Source: CAYUAG01 sp964554015 (lineage in GTDB: Bacteria > Zhuqueibacterota > QNDG01 > CAYUAG01). From it: a DNA stretch of 24,361 nt. The stretch lies in NCBI GenBank assembly GCA_964554015.1, contig CAZKMO010000039.1:1-24361 (forward strand), in the 5' to 3' direction. Each line of letters opens with the position of its first letter. The stretch's first letter is position 1. The notes under the pieces are model-generated. The model was given only the letters and a program-made list of their open reading frames with translations. It did no database searches and was not told the origin of the DNA. Position numbers and translations under genes: made by a program. Shown in pieces: positions 7,806 to 16,300 of this stretch.

Positions 7806-9175
7806 TTTTCTGACTCCCAAACCGGCTCTGGTTGTGGTTGGTAAAGATATCGAAAACGATAAACCATGGCTACAGCCAGAAAAAATCCCAAAGTGTCTGC
7901 AATGGGAAAAGCCAGCCAAAGGCCCTTAAGTTGAAAGAAATGAGGCAGAATCAGGACCAGGGGAATGAGTAACAATAACTGACGAGCCAGGGTAAGAATA
8001 AGATTTTGCAAAGCTTTACCTGTAGCCTGAAAAAGGGTTGCTCCCATAACCTGAAAACCCACCAGAGGGAAGGCTAAAATAATATAGCGCAAGGCTATGC
8101 GGCCCTGATTAATAAGTTCCGTATCATGGGAAAACAATCGAAGGCATACCTCCGGAAAAAGAATGATCAATAAGGTGCCAGATATTGCAATAATTGTAGA
8201 AGCCATAGTTGCCAGCACTACTGATTTTTTCATCATATCAAATCTTTTGGCTCCATAGTTAAAACCGGCAACTGGTTGTAACCCTTGAGCAATACCCATA
8301 ATGGGAGTAAAAATGAACATTAGTAAGCGCATCACTACTCCGAAAACTGCAATGGCAATATCACCTCCCAGAATTCCCAATTTTCTATTAAAAATAATGA
8401 CCAGCAAACTCATGGCGGTCTGGCGAATAAAAGAGGCTACTCCCACTGCTAACACTTCCCTCAAGATAGTTAGGTCAAAGCTGATTTCTTTAAGTCTTAA
8501 ATGCAGCACACTTTTACCTGACTGGAAGAAAATAACCAGAAAAAAAGCAGCACTGATATAAGCAATCAGGGTTGCCAATGCCGCCCCCTTAATACCCATA
8601 TTAAATCCGAAAATAAAGACTGCATCCAGTATCATATTTATTACTGCCGACAGAATCATGGTAGTCATAGCAACCTTAGCCTTGCCTTCGGCTCGGGCCA
8701 TATTATTAAGTGCCATAGCCAGACTGTGAAAAAGAACCCCAGCTAAAACTATGGAGAGGTATTCCCGGGCATAGGGAAGTAAGGTATCAGTAGCCCCGAA
8801 TAAACGTAGTAAATCATCTAGTTTGAGGTATCCTATAATGGTAACTGTCGCCCCCACTGAAAGTACCGATGCCACCACTGTTCCCAAGGTTCGCCGGGCC
8901 TTATCCATATTCTTCTCCCCTAAGCTGCGGGAAAAAAGAGAAGCACCCCCGATACCTATCATCTGGCCCAAGGCACCTACAATCATCTGTATGGGAAAAG
9001 AAAGAACTACTCCCCCGATTCCGTACGTACCTACTCCCTGCCCTATAAAAATAGTATCCACTACATTATAGAGTGACATAACCAACATGCCAATTGTTGC
9101 TGGCACTGATAACTTCACTAAAAGTCTGCCGATATTTTTATCATCAAGATTGGTTTTTGATTTCAATGAATACAC
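7802..9175 (-). CDS. MATE-family multidrug efflux transporter (MepA-like)
   Basis: 457 residues, mostly hydrophobic, with about 12 predicted membrane helices in two homologous halves. It opens NIGRLLVKLSVPATIGMLVMSLYNVVDTIFIGQGVG, a typical MATE first helix, and has GQMIGIGGASLFSRSLGEKN in helix 2, plus IMGIAQGLQPVAGFNYGAKR at the start of the second half. MATE proteins expel cationic drugs and metabolites using Na+ or H+ gradients. The start is GTG at 9175 with AGAGGA just upstream; no ATG fits better. Pairing with a MarR regulator parallels the Staphylococcus aureus mepR/mepA pair, though here the pump comes first. A -35/-10 with flanking operators lies 35-64 nt upstream. Substrates cannot be predicted. 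Confidence 0.9.
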   Translation of the reverse strand: MYSLKSKTNLDDKNIGRLLVKLSVPATIGMLVMSLYNVVDTIFIGQGVGTYGIGGVVLSFPIQMIVGALGQMIGIGGASLFSRSLGEKNMDKARRTLGTVVASVLSVGATVTIIGYLKLDDLLRLFGATDTLLPYAREYLSIVLAGVLFHSLAMALNNMARAEGKAKVAMTTMILSAVINMILDAVFIFGFNMGIKGAALATLIAYISAAFFLVIFFQSGKSVLHLRLKEISFDLTILREVLAVGVASFIRQTAMSLLVIIFNRKLGILGGDIAIAVFGVVMRLLMFIFTPIMGIAQGLQPVAGFNYGAKRFDMMKKSVVLATMASTIIAISGTLLIILFPEVCLRLFSHDTELINQGRIALRYIILAFPLVGFQVMGATLFQATGKALQNLILTLARQLLLLIPLVLILPHFFQLKGLWLAFPIADTLGFFLAVAMVYRFRYLYQPQPEPVWESEK

Positions 9176-9195
9176 TTTCCTCTTTACATTAATCA

Positions 9196-9239
9196 GTTGA
9201 TTAGCAACTAATATAATAAATTATTGTTGACTAGTCAAC
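9196..9239 (-). promoter_or_regulatory. Promoter of the MATE-marR operon with two candidate MarR operators
   Basis: On the minus strand TTGACT (9233-9238) and TATATT (9210-9215) are separated by exactly 17 nt, a good sigma-70-type promoter. The -35 lies inside a perfect 14-nt palindrome, GTTGACTAGTCAAC (9226-9239). Directly downstream of the -10 lies a second, similar site, GTTGATTAGCAAC as read on the plus strand (9196-9208). The centres are about 30 nt apart, roughly three helical turns, so two dimers would bind the same face. This arrangement would block RNA polymerase and fits autorepression by the downstream MarR protein. Binding is inferred, not shown. Confidence 0.7.
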
Positions 9240-9367
9240 TATTTTTTAACTATTAATTAGTAACATTTTGAAAGGTTAATTAAGGAAAGAGAAAATTTTT
9301 ATTAATTTGAGATATTTATACTTTTTTAATCGACTAATCGATAAACTGTTTTAAATGAATGATACAA

Positions 9368-10390
9368 TTAATCCGCACAGGATAGCAACTCTAAACCTAC
9401 TGTACGGATATCAATTCCCACCGGACAGGTATCAATACACCTTCCACATCCAACACAGGCAGGCTCACCAAATTTACCGATAAAGGCCTGGAGTTTATGG
9501 GTGAAACGTAGCTTTAACCTGTCCGACCGAGACTCTCGAAAATTATGTCCACCCGCAACCAGGGAATAATTACTAAACATACATGAATCCCATTGACGTA
9601 TTCGTTCTCCATTTTGCACATTAAGAACAATATTATCAATCACATTAAAACAGGGGCAGGTAGGACAAACAAGTGTACAAGTTCCACAGGAAAGACATTT
9701 CTCACCAAGCTCATCCCATAAAGGACTATCCCAGCATAATTCCATTATGCTGGGCATACCAGTAAAATCTAACTTTAATTGAAATGACTCTTCACGCTTC
9801 CGACGCCAATGTATGTATTTTTTTAAGTCTTTACCATCTATTTTCTTGTTTACCAGATCCGGACATTTCCTTATCATATCATCTCCCAAACTGGATCCTA
9901 TCCATATTAAAAAGAAATCATCCAGATCTGTAAATGCCAAATCAAATCCCTTTTCTGCATAGTGGGTATTAGTTGTTTTACAGAAACATTTTTCATCCGG
10001 TATACAGGAAAGTCCTATTATGGCAGTCCGTTTACGTCGTTCCAGATAGTACGGATCCGGAATATGCATGGAAAAAAAATTATCCATAATCATGAGAGCA
10101 TGAATATCACATGGATGCATACCAAAAATAACCCGAGGTAGTAACTTTTCAAAAGATGGCTGATTGATATCTTTATTATTAAAAGTAAACATGGGAAACT
10201 GAGGTGGTAAAAGAAGCTTTTTAAATGGTATCTTTGTTCGTAAAGCAGTAAGATCAATATCGGAGTACTGTTTAATTCTATTTAAAACATAGCCATTACC
10301 GCTTTTTACCGGTCCCCAAAGTTCACCAAATGTTTTAATGGCCCTGAAAAAATCATTAAGACTCTCTTTTTTCATTTTGAAAGCTCTCAT
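9368..10390 (-). CDS. 4Fe-4S dicluster protein of the AsrA/sulfhydrogenase-beta family
   Basis: 340 residues, cytoplasmic. The N-terminal half has the family motif FGMHPCDIHAL (89-99) and a further cysteine group SCIPDEKCFC (128-137). The C-terminal half has two ferredoxin-type motifs: Cys232, 235, 238, 242 (CLSCGTCTLVCP) with extra Cys245 and Cys247, and Cys312, 315, 318, 322 (CVGCGRCIDTCP). This is the layout of anaerobic sulfite reductase subunit A and of cytoplasmic NiFe hydrogenase/sulfhydrogenase beta subunits, which relay electrons between a flavoprotein or hydrogenase partner and a terminal site. No such partner is adjacent; it ends the maeB operon, 44 nt after maeB. Starts at 10390 and 10375 are both possible, neither with a strong ribosome site. 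It may serve malate or acetate metabolism or be recruited elsewhere. Confidence 0.8.
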   Translation of the reverse strand: MRAFKMKKESLNDFFRAIKTFGELWGPVKSGNGYVLNRIKQYSDIDLTALRTKIPFKKLLLPPQFPMFTFNNKDINQPSFEKLLPRVIFGMHPCDIHALMIMDNFFSMHIPDPYYLERRKRTAIIGLSCIPDEKCFCKTTNTHYAEKGFDLAFTDLDDFFLIWIGSSLGDDMIRKCPDLVNKKIDGKDLKKYIHWRRKREESFQLKLDFTGMPSIMELCWDSPLWDELGEKCLSCGTCTLVCPTCPCFNVIDNIVLNVQNGERIRQWDSCMFSNYSLVAGGHNFRESRSDRLKLRFTHKLQAFIGKFGEPACVGCGRCIDTCPVGIDIRTVGLELLSCAD

Positions 10391-10434
10391 ATCTCAAATC
10401 CATATCTAAGATTAATTAATGGATAAACTCAAAC

Positions 10435-12684
10435 TTACATTAACCATTTCTGAGCATCTACTACACAAAAAGCAGACAAACGCACAATTTCTTCCACACT
10501 CGCTGACCATCTGATAACATGCACTGGTTTGGAAAGCCCAAGTTGAATTGGTCCGATAGATTCCACATTTCCCAGTTGTCTTAATAAATTCATGGCAATA
10601 TTTCCGGATTGAAGTTCAGGAAAGATAAGCACATTTGCTCCCCCTTTTAACTGGCTCAAGGGATACATTTCCTCCCTGATCCGAGGATCAATAGCAGTAT
10701 CACCCTGCATTTCTCCGTCTATCATAAGATCAGGTTTTCGCTTCCGGGTAATTTTTACTGCCTGTTGAACCTTTTTGGTCAGAGGGTGATCAATACTTCC
10801 AAAATTTGAAAAAGAAAGCATGGCAACTCTGGGTACCATATCAAACAAGCGAACAATCTTCGAACTTTGAATAGCAATCTCTGCCAGTTCTTCCGGGGTA
10901 GGATTAATAATTGCCCCGGTATCAGCTAAAAAATAAACCTTTTTCTTAGAAATCAGAATAAACATAAAAGCTGCTTTAGTATCGGGTTTAACGGTTTCTA
11001 TAATCTGGAAAGCGGGGAGCATCTCTTCATGATAATTATGACAGATACCCAAAAAACCATCTGCATCATCATGGTACACCATCATTGTTGCAAAATAATG
11101 TCCGAGTTTGAGTAAGCGTTCCGCATCATATCGGGTAATACCCTGAAGATGCCGCAGATTATGGTAAGTTTTGCAATAGAAATCAAATTTTTCCGAAATA
11201 ACAGGATTGATAATCTGAATATTATCTAATTCCAAATTTAATGATTGTATCTTTTTTTTAATAATTTCTTCTCTTCCTAAAAGTATAGGTTTGGCAATTC
11301 CTTCATCAATGAGTATCTGAGCGGCTCTTAAAATTTTATCATTCTCTCCTTCGGGATATACAATCCGTTTAGGTTCATTTTTGGCTTTATTAATTACTAC
11401 CCGAATTACCTCATAACTTCTTCCCAATCGATTTTCTAATTCCTGTTTATAAGCATCAATATCCAGTTTTTTCCGGGCAACCCCTGATTCCATGGCAGCT
11501 CTGGCTACTGCGGAAGCTTCCCAAATCAGTACCCGAGGATCCAATGGTTTCGGTATTATGTAATCAGATCCAAAATGAAAATGCTTCCCGCCGTAGGCCT
11601 GAATCACCGAATCCGGAACATCCTGCTTGGTCAGGTCAGCAAGAGCCCGGCAGGCTGCAATTTTCATCTCTTCATTAATAGCAGTTGCCTGGACATCCAA
11701 AGCTCCTCGAAAAATAAAAGGAAATCCAAGAATATTGTTCACCTGATTTGGGTAATCTGATCGGCCAGTTGCCATAATGAGGTCATCGCGTGCAGCCCTG
11801 GCATCATCATAGGTAATCTCAGGATCAGGATTAGCCATAGCAAAAATTATAGGATTTTCATTCATACTTTGTACCATTTCCTTACTCACTAATCCTCCGG
11901 CAGAAACTCCTATGAAAACATCCGCTCCCCTCATAATTTCAGCCAAAGTACGCTGGGAAGTTTTAACTGCAAACTCCTCTAAGTAAGGATTCATACCCTC
12001 AATTCGCCCTTTATAAACCACGCCATGTATATCACTCATAATAATATTTTCTTTGGGGACATTCAGGGAAACAATCATCTTGGCCACAGCGATTCCGGCA
12101 GCACCTGCACCGCTAAATACAACCTTTATTTTTTTAACATCCTTCCCTACCAGTTCCAAGGCATTGGAAAGAGCTGCCCCCACAATAATAGCAGTTCCAT
12201 GCTGATCATCATGAAAAACCGGTATGCTTAATTCCTTTTTAAGAGTCTCTTCTATATAGAAACATTCAGGTGCTTTTATATCCTCTAAATTGATTCCGCC
12301 AAAGGTGGGTTCCAGCCATTTACAAATTTGAATAACCTCATCCGGATCTTGAGTGTTCACATTGATATCAAAAACATCAACATCACCAAATCGCTTAAAC
12401 AACACTCCCTTTCCTTCCATTACCGGTTTTCCGGCAGCTGGTCCTATATTACCTAATCCCAATACAGCAGTTCCGTTTGATACTACTGCTACCAAATTTC
12501 CTTTATTGGTATATTTATATACATCCTGTATATTATTTTTTATTTCCAAACAGGGAAATGCTACTCCTGGTGTATAGGCAAGAGACAGCTGATGTTGGGT
12601 AAGGCAGGATTTGGTTGGCATAACTTCCAATTTTCCTGGTTTTTCTGAGGAATGATATTCCAATGCTTCTTGTTTATTAATCAT
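10435..12684 (-). CDS. maeB: MaeB-type malic enzyme with C-terminal phosphotransacetylase-like domain
   Basis: 749 residues, the usual MaeB length. It converts malate to pyruvate and CO2 with reduction of NAD(P). The malic domain shows YTPGVA (Tyr37), EGKGVLFKRFGDVD (Lys92), NLEDIKAP (Glu134, Asp135) and FHDDQHGTA (Asp160); the nucleotide fold has SGAGAAGIA (191-199). From about residue 427 follows a phosphotransacetylase-like domain (RIVYPEGENDKILRAA, GEMQGDTAID, GGANVLIFPELQSGNIA). Where active Pta enzymes have K-P-V-N-D-L-S-R, this protein has KPVHVIRW (719-726), so the catalytic Ser-Arg pair is replaced. This supports the usual role of that domain in MaeB as an acetyl-CoA sensor rather than an enzyme. 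AAAGGA precedes the ATG. It shares the ackA operon, linking malate and acetate flux. Cofactor preference is not determined. Confidence 0.93.
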   Translation of the reverse strand: MINKQEALEYHSSEKPGKLEVMPTKSCLTQHQLSLAYTPGVAFPCLEIKNNIQDVYKYTNKGNLVAVVSNGTAVLGLGNIGPAAGKPVMEGKGVLFKRFGDVDVFDINVNTQDPDEVIQICKWLEPTFGGINLEDIKAPECFYIEETLKKELSIPVFHDDQHGTAIIVGAALSNALELVGKDVKKIKVVFSGAGAAGIAVAKMIVSLNVPKENIIMSDIHGVVYKGRIEGMNPYLEEFAVKTSQRTLAEIMRGADVFIGVSAGGLVSKEMVQSMNENPIIFAMANPDPEITYDDARAARDDLIMATGRSDYPNQVNNILGFPFIFRGALDVQATAINEEMKIAACRALADLTKQDVPDSVIQAYGGKHFHFGSDYIIPKPLDPRVLIWEASAVARAAMESGVARKKLDIDAYKQELENRLGRSYEVIRVVINKAKNEPKRIVYPEGENDKILRAAQILIDEGIAKPILLGREEIIKKKIQSLNLELDNIQIINPVISEKFDFYCKTYHNLRHLQGITRYDAERLLKLGHYFATMMVYHDDADGFLGICHNYHEEMLPAFQIIETVKPDTKAAFMFILISKKKVYFLADTGAIINPTPEELAEIAIQSSKIVRLFDMVPRVAMLSFSNFGSIDHPLTKKVQQAVKITRKRKPDLMIDGEMQGDTAIDPRIREEMYPLSQLKGGANVLIFPELQSGNIAMNLLRQLGNVESIGPIQLGLSKPVHVIRWSASVEEIVRLSAFCVVDAQKWLM

Positions 12685-12727
12685 TGACGTCCTTTTTTTC
12701 GACTTATATTCATCTAAAACCTAATAT

Positions 12728-13528
12728 TTAAACAATCCGCCGCATAGGGCCAATAAGTTGTCGAATTCTTTGCAGTAGTTCTTTTTGCTCGACTGGTTTT
12801 TCAATATAATCATCTGCTTTATGCGTCACTGCTATTGCTTTTCCATAATCGGATTCGGTTAGCTTTGACCCTACTGAAGTTATTAAAATAACTGGAATCA
12901 TGCTGGTCTTTTTATCCTCCTTTATCTCTTTGCAAACTGCATATCCATCCTTATTGGGCAGCATTACATCCAATAAAATAATATCCGGCTTTTGTTTTTT
13001 TACTGCAATCAGTCCATCCTCTCCCGAATATTCAATAAATACTTGATAATCATTTTTTTCCAGAATCATTTTTACTGCCGCAATAAAATCCGGATCATCA
13101 TCAATAACAAGCACCTTTACTTTTTCGTCTTCCCTGTTACTTGCATTACTAATCAAAGAAGCAGCCGTATCCACTAATACCTGGGGATCAACTGGTTTTT
13201 CTAAGAAACCTTCCGCTTTATGTCCCTGAGACAACAATTCTGCTCCATTTTTTCCCTCACTCTCTTTCCCTAAGGAAGTAAGGATAAGGACGGGAATATG
13301 CTTAGTTAATGGATTTTCTTTTAAACTATGACAAACCGCATATCCATCCTTTTTGGGCAGCATGATATCCAGAATAATCAAATCAGGCTTTATTTTTTCC
13401 GCTAGGGTCAATCCCTGTTCCCCTTCTCTAGCAACAGATACATTGTATTCATTTTTTTCCAAAACATTCTGTATCGGCATAAGAAAATCCTTATCATCTT
13501 CTATAATAAGGATTTCTGGTTTTTTCAT
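12728..13528 (-). CDS. Tandem two-receiver response regulator without output domain
   Basis: 266 residues made of two complete CheY-like receivers. Receiver 1 (about 4-126) has the acidic pair at 11-12, phospho-acceptor Asp54 in LIILDIMLP, Thr84 and Lys111 in LEKP. Receiver 2 (about 137-260) has DDD at 143-145, Asp187 in IILLDVMLP, Thr217 and Lys244 in IEKP. Both keep every residue needed for phosphorylation. No DNA-binding or enzymatic domain is present, so it probably acts in a phosphorelay or through protein contact. The two halves share phrases such as PDxIxLDxMLPxKDGYAVC, pointing to internal duplication. A strong AAGGAGG site precedes the ATG. It lies 18 nt after another receiver gene and 43 nt before maeB. 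Confidence 0.9.
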   Translation of the reverse strand: MKKPEILIIEDDKDFLMPIQNVLEKNEYNVSVAREGEQGLTLAEKIKPDLIILDIMLPKKDGYAVCHSLKENPLTKHIPVLILTSLGKESEGKNGAELLSQGHKAEGFLEKPVDPQVLVDTAASLISNASNREDEKVKVLVIDDDPDFIAAVKMILEKNDYQVFIEYSGEDGLIAVKKQKPDIILLDVMLPNKDGYAVCKEIKEDKKTSMIPVILITSVGSKLTESDYGKAIAVTHKADDYIEKPVEQKELLQRIRQLIGPMRRIV

Positions 13529-13546
13529 AATATCCTCCTTGTTATA

Positions 13547-13939
13547 TTAATTAATCAATTTATTAATATTTTCTAGTAAAACTTCAGGCTCAATCGGTTT
13601 TTCTATAAATTTATCAACTAAACGTAAATGAGTTTTCATTTGATCATTCAGAATAATACCAGTAATATTCTGGAAATTTGATACTATCAAAATTGGAATT
13701 GTTGCCTTCTTTTCCTGCTTCTCCTGGTTTCGAAATTGCCTCATAAAACGAAAACCTGCAGAAATATCTTCCATCATCACATCTAAAATAATGAGATCCG
13801 GTTTTGAGGTTGAAACTGCTGCTAATCCCTGTTTAAAGGAATAGGCCTGAATACAGTTAAAATTTGCCTTGATTAAAATAGTTCTTATCGCATTCTGAAA
13901 ATCTTTATCATCATCAATTATAAGTATGGTTTTGGGCAT
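13547..13939 (-). CDS. Single-domain receiver protein
   Basis: 130 residues starting at ATG 13939 (MPKTILIIDDDKD), four nt after the ackA stop; the AAAGGAG site lies inside the end of ackA with a rather long 12-nt spacing. A longer frame to 13975 would overlap ackA further. One receiver domain fills the protein: acidic DDD near residues 8-10, phospho-acceptor in LIILDVMMEDISAGF, Ser in IVSNF and Lys in IEKP. The segment after the Asp (MEDISAGFRFMRQFRN) departs from the usual LPxxDG pattern, a variant I associate with receiver-only proteins. No output domain. It is presumably an intermediate in the local signalling network or a phosphate sink. Confidence 0.87.
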   Translation of the reverse strand: MPKTILIIDDDKDFQNAIRTILIKANFNCIQAYSFKQGLAAVSTSKPDLIILDVMMEDISAGFRFMRQFRNQEKQEKKATIPILIVSNFQNITGIILNDQMKTHLRLVDKFIEKPIEPEVLLENINKLIN

Positions 13940-13943
13940 TATT

Positions 13944-15155
13944 TTATACAACTCCTTTAACATATTGATTTTCATTAATTATAACCTGTTCAACCTCCTG
14001 AACGATTGCATGCTCTTCATTAGTGGGAATTACCAGAACATCTGTATTGCCATTACTTATACAAGTACTATTTTGCATATTCTTATCTTCATCAATGGAA
14101 ATACCTAAGAATTCCAATCCTTCACAACACATACTTCTTACCAATGATGAATTTTCTCCTATCCCGGCAGTGAATACTATCACATCCACTCCTCCCATAA
14201 CAGCGGCATAACTGCCAATATATTTTTTTACTCTATGAGTAAAAATATGCAAAGCAAGAATGTGCCGCTCGCTGCCACTTTTTGCTTTACGCTCAATAGT
14301 TCGAAGATCACTATCTCCTTGAGTAATTCCTGCTAATCCACTCTGTTTGTTTAAAATTGTATCCATTTCACTGCATTCAATATTCTCTTTTCTGATAATG
14401 TAGAGCGGAATAGCGGAATCAATATCACCACACCTGGTTCCCATTACCAAACCCTCTAAGGGAGTAAACCCCATACTGGTATCAACTGATTTACCTCCCT
14501 CAACTGCGGTTATGCTTGCTCCGTTACCAAGATGACAGGTAATAATTTTTAATTTATTAATTGATGTTCCCAGTATCTGAGCTGCACGATGGGCAACATA
14601 ATTATGAGAGGTGCCATGAAAGCCATATCGTCTTATTTTTCTTTTCTTATACCATTTATAGGGAAGAGCATAAATATAGGCATGTGGTTCTATAGTCTGA
14701 TGAAAAGCAGTATCAAAAACAGCAACCTGACGAGCATAGGGAATGAGAGTAAGGGAAGCTTTTATCCCTTCAATATTGGGTGGATTGTGCAGAGGAGCAA
14801 ACTGCATACATGCTTTAATTTTACGATAAACTGCTTCGTTGATTAACACAGATTTAGTAAATGTTTCACCTCCATGCACTACCCTGTGCCCCACTGCATC
14901 TATATCAGATATTTCTTTTACCACTCCCGAGGTGCTACAACTTAGAGTAGTGAGGATAAGATCTATGGCATCACGGTGATTTTCAAGGGAAAGATACTTC
15001 TTTTTTTTCCTGTTGATATTGTTATGAAAGGTAAATGTGGATTGTGATTTTCCTATACTTTCCACCATACCACTCGCTAATACATTCTGTTCGATTGTAT
15101 CAAAAAATCGAAATTTTACTGATGAACTACCGCAATTTAATACCAATATCTTCAT
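13944..15155 (-). CDS. ackA: Acetate kinase
   Basis: 403 residues, full length. It interconverts acetyl phosphate + ADP and acetate + ATP, the ATP-yielding step of acetate fermentation. Active-site residues sit at the same numbers as in the Methanosarcina thermophila enzyme: Asn7 (LVLNCGSSS), Arg91 (GHRVVHGGE), His123 (LHNP), Asp148 (VFDTAFH), His180 (RYGFHGTSH), His208 (CHLGNG) and Arg241 (MGTRCGDID); the C-terminal glutamate pair is in TNEEHAI. AAAAGGGGAT precedes the ATG. It lies inside an operon of receiver proteins: 26 nt after a receiver-histidine kinase and 4 nt before a receiver. No stand-alone phosphotransacetylase is in the window, and the Pta-like domain of MaeB looks inactive, so acetyl phosphate must be made by another gene. 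Confidence 0.96.
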   Translation of the reverse strand: MKILVLNCGSSSVKFRFFDTIEQNVLASGMVESIGKSQSTFTFHNNINRKKKKYLSLENHRDAIDLILTTLSCSTSGVVKEISDIDAVGHRVVHGGETFTKSVLINEAVYRKIKACMQFAPLHNPPNIEGIKASLTLIPYARQVAVFDTAFHQTIEPHAYIYALPYKWYKKRKIRRYGFHGTSHNYVAHRAAQILGTSINKLKIITCHLGNGASITAVEGGKSVDTSMGFTPLEGLVMGTRCGDIDSAIPLYIIRKENIECSEMDTILNKQSGLAGITQGDSDLRTIERKAKSGSERHILALHIFTHRVKKYIGSYAAVMGGVDVIVFTAGIGENSSLVRSMCCEGLEFLGISIDEDKNMQNSTCISNGNTDVLVIPTNEEHAIVQEVEQVIINENQYVKGVV

Positions 15156-15181
15156 TAATAATCCCCTTTTAAATCTGAATT

Positions 15182-16291
15182 TTATTTATAGGTACTAAAA
15201 GCATTAGCAGGCAGTCGTACCGTAAATACTGTTCCCTTATCTTTTTTTGAGGATACTTCAATAGTTCCATGATGTACATCCACAATTTTTTTAACAATAG
15301 ATAGTCCCAATCCACTTCCCTCCACTACCTTATCATCTTTTATACGATAAAACTGCTCAAAAATTAAGGGCAGCTTATCTTTCGATATTCCAATCCCAGT
15401 ATCTTTTACTTCAACCGATACAAATTCTTTTCCCTTAGCTAATACAATCGTGACATTTCTTCCTTTGCGGTTGTATTTAATAGCATTATGGACAAGATTG
15501 GAAAAAAGCATCTGTAATGTTTGGATATTGCCTACAAGGATATACCTGTCATCTGGAGCATTTAAGCTAAGGGATATTTTTTGTTTTTCCGCCAAACCTT
15601 TAAATAAATTAATGACATCTAGCAAAATCTCTTTTATATTTACTTTCTTATATTCCAGTATAAATTCTCCGGACTCGATACGGGAAAGATTGAGCCAATC
15701 ATTTATGAGTTGTATTAATCCCTTTATCCGTTTAGTTAATCTCTCTAAGGTATCCTGCATCTCTTCTGTTAAATCACCCATCATACCACTGGTCATGGTC
15801 ATAAGATTCTGTTGAACCGCAGAGAGAGGCGAACGCAGTTCATGGGATACCAGAGATACAAAATTTCTTCTCATTTTCTCTTTCTCTTCCCGTAGTCGTT
15901 CTGCTTCCATAAGACATTTTCTTCGTAATAAACCGTGCTGAACTATTTTACGAAGTTCATCGGGAGTAAATGGTTTGGGTAAGTACTCATAAACACCCTG
16001 CTTCATGCTATCAACAGCTGATTCTACTGTTGCATAACCGGTAATAATAATTATTATTATTCTAGGATCTAATTCCTTCAAACGTTTTAATACTTCTGCT
16101 CCGCTCATTCCCGGCATTTTAAGATCAAGAAGTATGATATCCGGTTTAAAATCTTTTGCCTGGGAAAGGCCCTTTTCACCATTCTCTGCAGTACTAATAG
16201 TATACTCTGTTTTTTTCAATACCTGAGTACATGAATCCCGCATAGACTCATCGTCATCAATTATTAATATTTTTGCTTTATTTGCAGACAT
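15182..16291 (-). CDS. Hybrid receiver-histidine kinase (REC-HisKA-HATPase)
   Basis: 369 residues, soluble, no membrane segment. An N-terminal receiver (about 7-122) has DDD at 12-14, Asp56 in IILLDLKMPG, Thr84 in ITGYATV and Lys106 in LPKPF. A coiled linker follows, then a HisKA dimerisation domain with phospho-His150 in VSHELRSPLS and a C-terminal ATPase with NLVHNAIKYN, DTGIGI, FEQFYR and GSGLGLSIV boxes. A receiver placed before the kinase means the protein takes phosphate or a signal from another kinase and passes it on. Its receiver closely resembles that of the NtrC-type regulator in the same region (shared DSCTQ, MPGxSG, ITGYATVxSAV, LPKPFTPxELR), so both may be served by the same Cache kinase. 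AGGA precedes the ATG. It lies 9 nt after an atypical receiver and 26 nt before ackA. Confidence 0.92.
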   Translation of the reverse strand: MSANKAKILIIDDDESMRDSCTQVLKKTEYTISTAENGEKGLSQAKDFKPDIILLDLKMPGMSGAEVLKRLKELDPRIIIIIITGYATVESAVDSMKQGVYEYLPKPFTPDELRKIVQHGLLRRKCLMEAERLREEKEKMRRNFVSLVSHELRSPLSAVQQNLMTMTSGMMGDLTEEMQDTLERLTKRIKGLIQLINDWLNLSRIESGEFILEYKKVNIKEILLDVINLFKGLAEKQKISLSLNAPDDRYILVGNIQTLQMLFSNLVHNAIKYNRKGRNVTIVLAKGKEFVSVEVKDTGIGISKDKLPLIFEQFYRIKDDKVVEGSGLGLSIVKKIVDVHHGTIEVSSKKDKGTVFTVRLPANAFSTYK

Positions 16292-16300
16292 TTTTCCTGG

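Noticed and set aside
7806..7919. Upstream extension of the MarR gene
   Set aside because: The added residues come from the MATE coding region in another frame; the ATGA overlap start at 7805 matches MarR proteins.
7350..9175. MATE-marR pair as a recent horizontal acquisition
   Set aside because: Its G+C looks high in places next to the PPIase gene, but parts of maeB sampled by eye are just as high, so composition gives no support.
9329..9342. Hairpin ATCGA-CTAA-TCGAT as terminator of the Fe-S gene
   Set aside because: On the minus strand it is followed by A-rich, not T-rich, sequence and the stem is only 5 bp; kept only as a possible operator-like palindrome.
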